Positions 57,351-64,000 of a DNA stretch of 64,000 nt are shown piece by piece. Position numbers and translations under genes: made by a program. The first letter of the stretch is position 1. Each line of letters starts with the position of its first letter. Under the pieces are notes generated by a model. It was not told where the DNA came from. It saw only the letters and a list, made by a program, of their open reading frames with translations, and ran no database searches. Origin of the DNA: Planctomycetota bacterium (GTDB taxonomy: Bacteria; Planctomycetota; Planctomycetia; Planctomycetales; Planctomycetaceae); assembly GCA_014584345.1 (NCBI GenBank), contig JACTNB010000008.1, positions 62,001 to 126,000 on the forward strand. Direction: 5' to 3'.

Positions 57351-58262
57351 ATGCGACAAATCGGCACCTTGGACAACGCGGAAAATGCCCGCCTGTTTTG
57401 CGAGTACCTGCTGACCAAGGGAGTAACCACCCGAACGGATCGGAACGGCTCGGACTGGGAAATCTGGGTGTTCGATGAACATCACGTGGAAACGGCCCGC
57501 GATGCCTTTCTCAGGTTTCAAGAGAACCCGGCAGCAGAAGAATTCGTGGTCTCTGCCCAAGCGGCCGAACAACTCCGCCAGGAACAGGAACGCCGTGTAG
57601 CCGCGGCATTGCGTCAGCGCCGCCGGAATCAACCCAGGCAGACCCGCCGCAACGACCCCGCGGACCTTCCCGTCACGCTGACATTGATTGTGGTCAGTAT
57701 TATCGTGACGATTGCCATTTCCCTGGAAGAGACCCGCTTCGGCCTGATCACCGATTTGAGCATCACGTCGTACGCTCCCGCAGGGCTTGAACATATTCAA
57801 TTCATGCCAGGCTTGCCCGAAATCCGCGGGGGACAGGTGTGGCGATTGTTCACGCCGATATTCACGCATTTTGGCCCGCTGCACCTGTTGATGAACATGA
57901 TCATCACCTACCAGTTCGGCACGTTACTCGAATCGTACTTGCGATCCTGGCGGTTTCTGTTGCTGGTGCTGTTTATCGCCGCAACATCGAACCTCGCCCA
58001 ATATTATTGGTCAGGTCCGACCTTCGGGGGGATGTCGGGCGTCGATTTCGGTTTATTCGGTTTTTTGTGGATCAACGGCCACTTCAATCCGGCCAGCGGC
58101 ATGCGACTGCGGCAGGATTTTGTTTATTTTATGCTGGGGTTCATGGTGCTGTGCTTCACCGGCATCATTGGCCCAATCGCCAACGCGGCCCATGTGATGG
58201 GACTGGTTTCGGGTGGTCTGGCCGCCTTTCTGGGAATACTCGTCGGGAAATCCCGGCACTGA
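57351..58262 (+). CDS. Rhomboid family intramembrane serine protease
   Basis: 303 residues. A cytosolic N-terminal domain (1-100), Gln/Arg-rich at 70-100, precedes six membrane spans. GMSG (227-230) supplies nucleophile Ser229 and HVMGLVSGG gives catalytic His281; HLLMNM (178-183) carries the H/N residues of the second helix. Rhomboids cut substrates inside the membrane. The start at 57351 gives a family-like N-terminal domain resembling that of E. coli GlpG. Confidence 0.92.
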   Translation: MRQIGTLDNAENARLFCEYLLTKGVTTRTDRNGSDWEIWVFDEHHVETARDAFLRFQENPAAEEFVVSAQAAEQLRQEQERRVAAALRQRRRNQPRQTRRNDPADLPVTLTLIVVSIIVTIAISLEETRFGLITDLSITSYAPAGLEHIQFMPGLPEIRGGQVWRLFTPIFTHFGPLHLLMNMIITYQFGTLLESYLRSWRFLLLVLFIAATSNLAQYYWSGPTFGGMSGVDFGLFGFLWINGHFNPASGMRLRQDFVYFMLGFMVLCFTGIIGPIANAAHVMGLVSGGLAAFLGILVGKSRH

Positions 58263-58328
58263 GAGCGGGCCCACGGAGACAACCGGCAGGCAGGGCCGAA
58301 CAAGCCCTTGTGCACTGGAAATGCGTGG

Positions 58329-58366
58329 CTGCAACAGGGATCCCGCGCGCGGGATCCGCCTTGCAG
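58329..58366. terminator. Palindromic terminator between convergent genes
   Basis: A perfect 20-base palindrome (58338-58357; half-site GGATCCCGCG) is extended by a CTGCAA/TTGCAG pair (58329-58334 and 58361-58366) across a three-base internal loop. It stands between the rhomboid stop and the convergent lipoprotein stop. There is no T run, so a bidirectional factor-dependent stop or a DNA-binding site are also possible. Confidence 0.55.
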
Positions 58367-58418
58367 CATGTCGGAACGGAATGGCATGCCGCGGTTTCAG
58401 GCAGAGGTGCCGTTTCAT

Positions 58419-59102
58419 TCAGATGGCATCGGGGATGTCGTCCCCATTAAAGCGTTCGAAGAAGAGCCAGCCGATTTCCTTGCTGAGACGGGAAAGGTAT
58501 TCGCGTTTGAACGTATCGAGGGACATTTCGGAAGTCGAGCGAGGGGCGCGAATGGGATATTGAGAGGTGATTTCCTTGCTGTAGATTTTGTCACCATACC
58601 CATCCTCGTCCATTTCAAAGACGCTGACGTAACATTCTGCGCGCCCCCGGAAGAGCGTGGTGCTGTTTTTCTCGTACAGATGGAAGTCATTCATATCGAT
58701 ATAAATGACGTAGGTGCAGTTCAGGGCCTTGCCTATTTCCTCGGGTTTGTCCCAGTCGGGATGAGTATCCAGCCAGGTGCGGACCTGGTCGGGATTTACG
58801 ACCCGGATATCGTGTTCCACCAGGCGGAAGGCGACGTACCGTGCGAGTTCGTGATCGATCTTGGGGAAGTCCCACTTGAGTTCGGTAGGGGCGAACGCCA
58901 CTACGCAAACGGAAACCTCCTTATCGCTCATCGATTTGTTGGTCATCACATCGAAATCGGGTTCGATGCTGGGAGGGCCACCAATCAGGTAACCCAACAG
59001 AATGATGTAGTTGCAACCCGTCAGGCTCAGGCAGGAAACCACCAGGAGCAAGAACAGGGTCATCCGCTTGGCGGGAAGAAACAAGACGGAAAGATGTTTC
59101 AT
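58419..59102 (-). CDS. Predicted lipoprotein, paralog A
   Basis: 227 residues. MKHLSVLFLPAKRMTLFLLLVVSCLSLTGC is a long lipoprotein signal (lipobox LTGC). The body (about 60-227: VCVVAFAPTELKWDFPKIDHELARYVAFRLVEH, WDKPEEIGKALNCTYVIYIDMNDFHLYE, FRGRAECYVSVFEMDEDG, SKEITSQYPIRAP) aligns by eye with the neighbouring 59166-59840 protein. Function is unknown. GAGG about seven bases before ATG 59102 fixes the start. It is the last gene of a leftward operon. Confidence 0.8.
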   Translation of the reverse strand: MKHLSVLFLPAKRMTLFLLLVVSCLSLTGCNYIILLGYLIGGPPSIEPDFDVMTNKSMSDKEVSVCVVAFAPTELKWDFPKIDHELARYVAFRLVEHDIRVVNPDQVRTWLDTHPDWDKPEEIGKALNCTYVIYIDMNDFHLYEKNSTTLFRGRAECYVSVFEMDEDGYGDKIYSKEITSQYPIRAPRSTSEMSLDTFKREYLSRLSKEIGWLFFERFNGDDIPDAI

Positions 59103-59165
59103 GGGGAACCTCGAGTACGAATCAAGCTCGGGTGGGGGAGTGAGGAGGAAGTGCCGCAACGGATT

Positions 59166-59840
59166 TTAATAGACTTCTTCCGCTGCGGGAGCATCGTAGA
59201 ACAGACGCGCGAGTTCTTCCGCGACGCGTTTGTTGTATTGTTCGGCAAAAGTCCGTTCGGTCATGTTGTCGGCCGCGACGGGGTAGTGATGGGGATATAT
59301 CGACTGAAATTCGTGCTGAAAGACCAGGTAGGCCTTGCGATCGGACTTTTCGCCGCGCACCTCGTAAACCCGCACGTTTCCATGAGCCGACCCACGATAG
59401 AAATTGGGACTGTTGGCCTCACGATAAGCCACCGTGTCGATATCGAAGTGAATGATGTAGTCGGTCGTGAATTGCTGGGCAATTTCGGAAGGATCGTCCC
59501 AGATGCCACCGACGCGACCAAGCCAACTGTCGACTTCGTTCGGGTTGACGCAGGGGATATCCTGACGGCGAAAATGCCGATAGACCCCTTCGATGATATC
59601 GCGGTCCAGGGCGGAATTCTCGGCTTTCACGAAGGCGGGTGTCGTGCAGACCAAGAGCACGGTCTTTTCCACCTTTTTCAAATCGACTCCGGTTCGCTGG
59701 CGGAACTGCGAGGGAATTTTGGGATCCCCCATGAACATCTTGCCCGCCATGACGGCAAGCGAACAGCCAGAAAGCGAGCAGGCCAGAACCAGCAGGCAGG
59801 TCGCTAGTAGCAGGGATTGAATTACAGTCGCATGAGCCAC
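59166..59840 (-). CDS. Predicted lipoprotein, paralog B
   Basis: 224 residues if started at GTG 59840, giving MAHATVIQSLLLATCLLVLACSLSGC, a lipoprotein signal without a positive head residue. The start overlaps the stop of the DUF2752 gene by 19 bases. WDDPSEIAQQFTTDYIIHFDIDTVAYRE, FYRGSAHGNVRVYEVRGE and FQSIYPHHYPVAADNMTERTF match paralog A position by position (spacing conserved, about one third identical by eye). A tandem duplication is likely. Start assignment is the weak point. Confidence 0.7.
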   Translation of the reverse strand: MAHATVIQSLLLATCLLVLACSLSGCSLAVMAGKMFMGDPKIPSQFRQRTGVDLKKVEKTVLLVCTTPAFVKAENSALDRDIIEGVYRHFRRQDIPCVNPNEVDSWLGRVGGIWDDPSEIAQQFTTDYIIHFDIDTVAYREANSPNFYRGSAHGNVRVYEVRGEKSDRKAYLVFQHEFQSIYPHHYPVAADNMTERTFAEQYNKRVAEELARLFYDAPAAEEVY

Positions 59841-60445
59841 TGCGCCACGGCGATGAGCACAAATGGCACCAGCAGTCCGATTCCCCAGAGTTCGAGCCGA
59901 CGTACGCCGCGGAGGCGATTCCCCGCGGCACTGATCAACGACCAGGGGATCAGCAGCGTACACAGGACGGCCAGATAAAATCCGGCGGGGTTTGCGTGCC
60001 AAGCCAGCCCCCATTGTCCCCGAATGTACCAGGCAAAGCTGGTCGTCATCCCGCAACTGGGGCAGGGTATTCCGAACAAAAATTGTATCGAGCACGGAGG
60101 CAGCCCTAATTGTTGATGTGTGCCGTATCCACGAGGGGAAGGTTCCAGTCGAAAGGCCAGACAGAATCCAGCAATCAGGAACAAGCCACCGGCGGCAATC
60201 AGGCAACGGAGGAGGGGAGTAAGGGACGGGGTACGGTTGGCAACCGATTTCGGGGAAGGAGAATCATCGGAAGGGATCCGAGGCGATCGCCTTGTCGGCG
60301 AATCGTCGCGGTTGGAAGAAACCAGGGGGCCGCGTTCCGGCGAATGCGAAACGCGGCACGAGGTTTCATGCGGTGTTATATCGACGAACGGACTTGAAGG
60401 CAAAACCAGTTGAATCGGTGGTTCCGTGCCTGTTTTCCGTGTCAT
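59822..60445 (-). CDS. DUF2752 membrane protein
   Basis: 207 residues. The head of about 75 residues is polar. LGLPPCSIQFLFGIPCPSCGMTTSFAWYIRGQWGLAWHANPAG (about 113-155) is the DUF2752 hallmark: CPxCGxT followed by A-x-x-x-NP. Two or three membrane spans flank it. DUF2752 proteins are small membrane proteins of unknown function, common in planctomycetes and bacteroidetes. It sits in an operon with the OmpH-like gene (12-base gap) and the two lipoprotein genes. Confidence 0.85.
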   Translation of the reverse strand: MTRKTGTEPPIQLVLPSSPFVDITPHETSCRVSHSPERGPLVSSNRDDSPTRRSPRIPSDDSPSPKSVANRTPSLTPLLRCLIAAGGLFLIAGFCLAFRLEPSPRGYGTHQQLGLPPCSIQFLFGIPCPSCGMTTSFAWYIRGQWGLAWHANPAGFYLAVLCTLLIPWSLISAAGNRLRGVRRLELWGIGLLVPFVLIAVAQWLMRL

Positions 60446-60457
60446 TTTTACAAGCCG

Positions 60458-61348
60458 TCAGTTGTTTTCGGAAGCAGGTTTGTCCGACGTTCCGGTTGGT
60501 TCGCTTGCGGGAGTCTCGGTTTTCTCGGGAGACTCCGTCTTGGCGGAGGGCTCTGTTTTCGCGGGAGCTTCTGTATTAGTGGGGGTCTCGGTTTTGTCCG
60601 CGCCGGTTTCGGGAACCGCGGGTTTCTCGTTGGACTTGGCTGGAGTTTCCGGCTTTTCCTCGGGCTTGGAAGTCTCGAGCTGGGGGCTACCGCTCGGTTC
60701 GACGCTCTTCAGGGGAGGAGTGACGGGAACCTGTCCGGAGGGAGCAGCAGGACGCAGGGGGCCATCGGATCCGGGAGTCTGCCCCGTGGCCAACCCCGTG
60801 TCTGATCGGGCTTGCTTCATGCGGGCAATCACCTCGTCGGTGATATCGATCGTGGTGTCGAAGGCAAGGATACTGGGATTCTGGCCCAGCACGATGGCAT
60901 ACCCTTTTTCCTTGGCCACTTCGAGCGAAATTGGGCTGACCTGTTGCTGAAAACTTTCCAACAGTTCCTGTTGAAAGTTGTTGAGGCTTTGATTGGCCTG
61001 ATTGCGCGCCTGCTGATTCTGTGCGATCAACTGGCTTTGAAAGGCCTGAAGTTCCTGTTTCTGATCCTCGCTGGGGGTTTCCCCAAATTCGGTTTTCTTC
61101 TTGTTCAACGCGTCTTCCAGTTGCTGTTGGAAATTTGCCAGTCCGTTGCGAATCTGCGTTTCGCGATCCTGAATGGCGTTGTTGATTTCGAGATCGGCTC
61201 CCGTCATTTTCAGGACCTTGTCGAGATTGACGATGGCAACCGCCTGGCTGTTCCCGCCACCGTTACCACATCCCGTAAACCCCATTACCAAGGTCGCGCA
61301 GCACAGGGCAGTCAACCAGCCCCCACGACCTGTTACAGCAGCATTCAT
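60458..61348 (-). CDS. OmpH/Skp-like periplasmic chaperone with Pro/Glu/Lys tail
   Basis: 296 residues. A lipobox (VMGFTGCG) follows the signal. Residues about 30-170 are a Skp/OmpH domain (AIVNLDKVLKMTGADLEIN, long Gln/Asn/Glu coiled coil, KGYAIVLGQNPSILAFDTTIDITDEVIARM), the shape of the jellyfish-like chaperone that escorts outer-membrane proteins. The last 110 residues are low-complexity Pro/Glu/Thr/Lys repeats (KTETP units), far longer than the family. ATG 61348 gives a good signal; ATG 61417 has the better ribosome site but a long head. First gene of the operon. Confidence 0.82.
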   Translation of the reverse strand: MNAAVTGRGGWLTALCCATLVMGFTGCGNGGGNSQAVAIVNLDKVLKMTGADLEINNAIQDRETQIRNGLANFQQQLEDALNKKKTEFGETPSEDQKQELQAFQSQLIAQNQQARNQANQSLNNFQQELLESFQQQVSPISLEVAKEKGYAIVLGQNPSILAFDTTIDITDEVIARMKQARSDTGLATGQTPGSDGPLRPAAPSGQVPVTPPLKSVEPSGSPQLETSKPEEKPETPAKSNEKPAVPETGADKTETPTNTEAPAKTEPSAKTESPEKTETPASEPTGTSDKPASENN

Positions 61349-61752
61349 CGCTTGACCGGAAGGGCTGGAACGAACCACGTGACAAGACTTAACCTTGGAG
61401 GCCACAAACCAGGACATGAAGCTGCCTTTGCTGGAAAATAAAAGAAATTCGAACCGGAAACGCCGAAGAGCCACCGGGTGTGGCCGCCTGATCACCGGAT
61501 CGCGGCCATTCCTTCCGGGACATCGTCTGCTGTATTGTATCGAGTTACGCGTAATTTCTCCTGTTTGTTGGGGCTGATTTCCCGTTCCAGGCAAACTTCC
61601 CGCATCGGCTTCCGCTCCACCAGGATTATCCCGGATGCCAAACCTCCCGGAAAGCGCGGCGGCCGAACATGTTTCGCTGGCATTTCCCGCATGGCACGTG
61701 GTATCATGTGCCATCGCGTAGCCTGCCCCTTCCATCACGCAAGGTCGAGCCG

Positions 61753-63195
61753 ATGAAGCCTTTCTCTGCCGATGTGCCCAGGCATCCTGGATTTACCCGC
61801 CGCCAGATGGTGCAGGCCGGCGCCATTAGTCTGCTGGGATTGGGAACCAATCATCTCGATCAGTTGCAGGCGGGGACTTCCCCCGCGCGCCTCAAGTCGG
61901 TGATCTACATTTTTCTTTCCGGCGGTTTGGCACAACACGAAAGTTTCGATCCCAAGCCGGACGCTCCCGTGGAGATCCGGGGGGAGTTCGATCCGATCGC
62001 CACGCAAACACCCGGCCTGCATATTTGCGAACATTTGCCGATGCTGGCGGCCCGCAGTTCCAAATGGTCTCTGGTGCGGAGTTTGACTCACCCCTATAAC
62101 GAACATTCGCAGGGGCATATGGTGATGTTGTCGGGCAGAACGGACCTGCCCCAGGGGTTTAACCCCTCGAAGCCGCAACCCTCCGACCATCCCAGCCTGG
62201 CCGCGATTGCCGGGCAGATACTCCCTGGCACCAATAACCTGCCGCCAGCCATTATTCTGCCCGAAAAGCTGGTACATCGAACAGGCCGCGAAATTCCGGG
62301 GCAACTGGCTGGATCGATGGGAACCAGCGACGATCCCTTCTTCCTCAATACCATTCCGTACAACCCGCAATCGTACGGGGCCTGGCCCGAATATGGCTTT
62401 CACCACCAGAGCGGATTCGTGGCCGGCAACAATCTGGAATTTCGCTCGCCCGATTTGTCGGTGCCCGAAGGGATGGGTTCCACGCGAATGCATCAACGAT
62501 TTGATTTACTGGCAGCCGTCGAACGGCAGCAGACGCACTGGCAGCGGATGCTGGAATTCGAACAGTTCGACCAATACCAGCAACGCGCAATTTCGATGCT
62601 GGTGGATGGCCGCCTGAAGGAAGTCTTCAACGTCATGAACTCTCCGCCCGAACAACTGGACCGCTATGGGCGGAACACGTTCGGTTGGTCGCTGCTGTTG
62701 GCGCGCAGGTTAGTGGAATCGGGAGTGCGCCTGGTCCAGGTGAACCTGGGCAACAACGAAACCTGGGACACGCATGGCAACGCGTTTCCTCATTTGAAGA
62801 ATTATCTGCTCCCCCCCATGGACCGCAGCGTATCGGCCCTGCTGGATGACCTGGAAGAGCGAGGCCTGCTGGACGATACACTGGTGGTGATGGGAGGCGA
62901 GTTCGGCCGCACCCCCAAAATTTCACTGCTGCCGAGCGCCTATGCCTTGCCCGGACGCGATCATTGGGGCAAGGTCCAATCGGTGTTTCTGGCGGGTGGG
63001 GGTGTTCAAGGGGGGCGCGTCATCGGAGCCTCGGATAAAACGGGGGGATATCCCATTCGCGATCCGCAACGGCCAGAAAACCTGGCCGCCACGATTTACC
63101 AGGCGCTCGGAATTCCGAAGTCGTCTCACTGGAACGATCTGCTGGATCGTCCAATTCCGGTCTACGAAGGAACCCCGATACCCGGCTTGAGCTGA
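61753..63195 (+). CDS. DUF1501 family exported protein
   Basis: 480 residues. FTRRQMVQAGAISLLGLG is a twin-arginine-type leader. SVIYIFLSGGLAQHESFDPK, QVNLGNNETWDTHGNAF, DTLVVMGGEFGRTPKISLL, LPGRDHWGKVQSVFLAGGGVQGG and PENLAATIYQALG are the DUF1501 blocks. Unlike the gene at 43170 it has no PSD1 partner here. AAGG about nine bases before ATG 61753 supports the start. It is divergent from the OmpH-like gene. Confidence 0.94.
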   Translation: MKPFSADVPRHPGFTRRQMVQAGAISLLGLGTNHLDQLQAGTSPARLKSVIYIFLSGGLAQHESFDPKPDAPVEIRGEFDPIATQTPGLHICEHLPMLAARSSKWSLVRSLTHPYNEHSQGHMVMLSGRTDLPQGFNPSKPQPSDHPSLAAIAGQILPGTNNLPPAIILPEKLVHRTGREIPGQLAGSMGTSDDPFFLNTIPYNPQSYGAWPEYGFHHQSGFVAGNNLEFRSPDLSVPEGMGSTRMHQRFDLLAAVERQQTHWQRMLEFEQFDQYQQRAISMLVDGRLKEVFNVMNSPPEQLDRYGRNTFGWSLLLARRLVESGVRLVQVNLGNNETWDTHGNAFPHLKNYLLPPMDRSVSALLDDLEERGLLDDTLVVMGGEFGRTPKISLLPSAYALPGRDHWGKVQSVFLAGGGVQGGRVIGASDKTGGYPIRDPQRPENLAATIYQALGIPKSSHWNDLLDRPIPVYEGTPIPGLS

Positions 63196-63284
63196 ACGCG
63201 CGCCTGCGTGAATGCCCGCGGTTCCCAAGCGGAATCACCAACGGTCCCCGCAAATATTCAGCAAGGGGGGGCGGTACCGCAATT

Positions 63285-63563
63285 TCAACTCGCCATCAGT
63301 ACGAACAACGTCGCCAGTACCCCGGCCATGCCCAGCAGCAACCACAACGGACTCCATTCCCGTAGCGCCCCTCCAAAACTCCACCAGGGATATCCCCCGC
63401 CGGCGACCCCGCCGCGATACAGGTAACAGCCACAGACCGGGCAGACGTCGGCCTCTTCGTACACATCCGCGCCGCAATCCGGGCAGGGGATCGTTTCCCC
63501 CCCGTCGTCGTCCAGATCCTCCAGGTCGTCTTCGTCGTCCCAGTCACTCTCGTCGTCGTCCAT
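63285..63563 (-). CDS. Small zinc-ribbon protein with C-terminal membrane helix
   Basis: 92 residues. A very acidic head (20 of the first 22 residues are Asp, Glu or small polar) precedes a four-Cys zinc ribbon (CPDCGADVYEEADVCPVCG, two CxxCG knuckles), then a Gly/Tyr/Trp linker and one membrane span (LWLLLGMAGVLATLFVLM) at the C-terminus. This is the layout of planctomycete zinc-ribbon membrane proteins of unknown role. Confidence 0.8.
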   Translation of the reverse strand: MDDDESDWDDEDDLEDLDDDGGETIPCPDCGADVYEEADVCPVCGCYLYRGGVAGGGYPWWSFGGALREWSPLWLLLGMAGVLATLFVLMAS

Positions 63564-63697
63564 GGGATTTCCGTGAATATCTGTTATTCTAAAGGCTTGC
63601 CTGGGTTCAACCGCCGACCTGGAGTGGATGCTATTACTCCCTCCGCGGGAGATGCGTCCCGGGCTGTTCCATCCCTCGATTCAGTTTATCGAACGAA

Positions 63698-64000
63698 ATG
63701 CAAGCCGTCATGCCCGCATTGACCCTGACCGATTCCGTCTCCGGCAGCCAGGCCCGCCTGTTGCCCGAACTGGGATTCAACCTGTTCGAATTCACGGCTT
63801 TCGTGGGCACGCAACGCGTCGACGTGATCGAGGCGGATGCGGAATTTGAACTGGGCAAGGTGCGTCCCTCGCGCTGTGGCATTCCCCTTCTGTTTCCCTT
63901 CCCGAATCGCATCGCCAACGGGAATTTCTCGTGGGCAGGCAGGGAGTATCAACTCCCCGTGGCTCAACCGGGAGCCCATTATCTTCACGGGTTTTGTCTC
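63698..64000 (+). CDS. Aldose 1-epimerase, 5' part only
   Basis: The frame from ATG 63698 (or 63710) runs to the right edge, giving 101 residues. GIPLLFPFPNRIANGNFSWAGREYQLP (about 62-88) and HYLHGF at the end are the substrate-binding segments of galactose mutarotase-like aldose 1-epimerases (G-x-P-x-x-x-P-x-x-N-R-I and HGF). The rest lies outside the window. Confidence 0.88.
   Translation, partial: MQAVMPALTLTDSVSGSQARLLPELGFNLFEFTAFVGTQRVDVIEADAEFELGKVRPSRCGIPLLFPFPNRIANGNFSWAGREYQLPVAQPGAHYLHGFCL

Noticed and set aside
58308..59807. 499-codon open frame on the + strand
   Set aside because: Antisense to the two paralogous lipoproteins, whose signals and mutual similarity show the minus strand is coding.

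Overview
The window reads as a piece of a planctomycete chromosome (phylum Planctomycetota). Evidence: an H-X9-DG (DUF1559) prepilin-like protein, a paired PSD1/DUF1549/DUF1553 cytochrome and DUF1501 protein plus a second DUF1501 gene, many secreted or lipoprotein genes of lineage-restricted type, a lysine/alanine-tailed basic protein, and moderately high GC. No rRNA, tRNA, CRISPR array, transposase or phage module was recognised. Both ends cut through genes.

Layout. 1-10 kb: a cut-off unknown gene, a histone-H1-like small protein, a large membrane protein, a fumarylacetoacetate-hydrolase-family enzyme, a DUF2617 protein, a secreted Pro-rich protein, then a tight leftward operon (Xaa-Pro-peptidase-like, BioF-like, haloalkane-dehalogenase-like hydrolase). 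9.5-14 kb: thioredoxin reductase, DUF1559 protein, cysS. 14-22 kb: envelope proteins, including an outer-membrane-type protein split by a G10 tract and two paralogous secreted proteins next to a DUF11 protein. 22-27 kb: APS kinase, cysteine desulfurase, acyl-CoA desaturase, SGNH-like protein. 27.4-32.3 kb: a 4.5-kb block between two almost identical 174-bp direct repeats, carrying a B12/radical-SAM protein, an overlapping membrane protein, a methyltransferase and a DUF2726 protein. 32.3-36.7 kb: a Ycf46-like AAA+ ATPase, then a TroA-type metal-binding lipoprotein and its ABC ATPase, with no permease. 36.8-40.5 kb: a type II secretion/pseudopilin operon (gspF, G, H, I, J). 40.7-51.3 kb: the PSD1/DUF1501 pair, a two-lobed esterase, glnA, a degraded acyltransferase fragment, a MATE exporter and an RraA-like protein. 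51.5-53.4 kb: a MITE-like inverted repeat, then a fluoride riboswitch controlling a CLC-F type fluoride/proton antiporter. 53-64 kb: a DUF900 hydrolase, an RmlD-like protein without the usual catalytic Tyr, a 2-hydroxyacid dehydrogenase, a rhomboid protease, an OmpH/DUF2752/twin-lipoprotein operon, a second DUF1501 gene, a zinc-ribbon protein and the start of an aldose 1-epimerase.

The clearest functional unit is riboswitch plus CLC-F. The best leads for something less described are the repeat-bracketed block at 27.4-32.3 kb, the homopolymer-split Cys/Asp-rich envelope protein at 14.0-15.0 kb, and the operon of BioF-like enzyme plus dehalogenase-fold hydrolase. I found no single gene set that I can defend as a completely new system.
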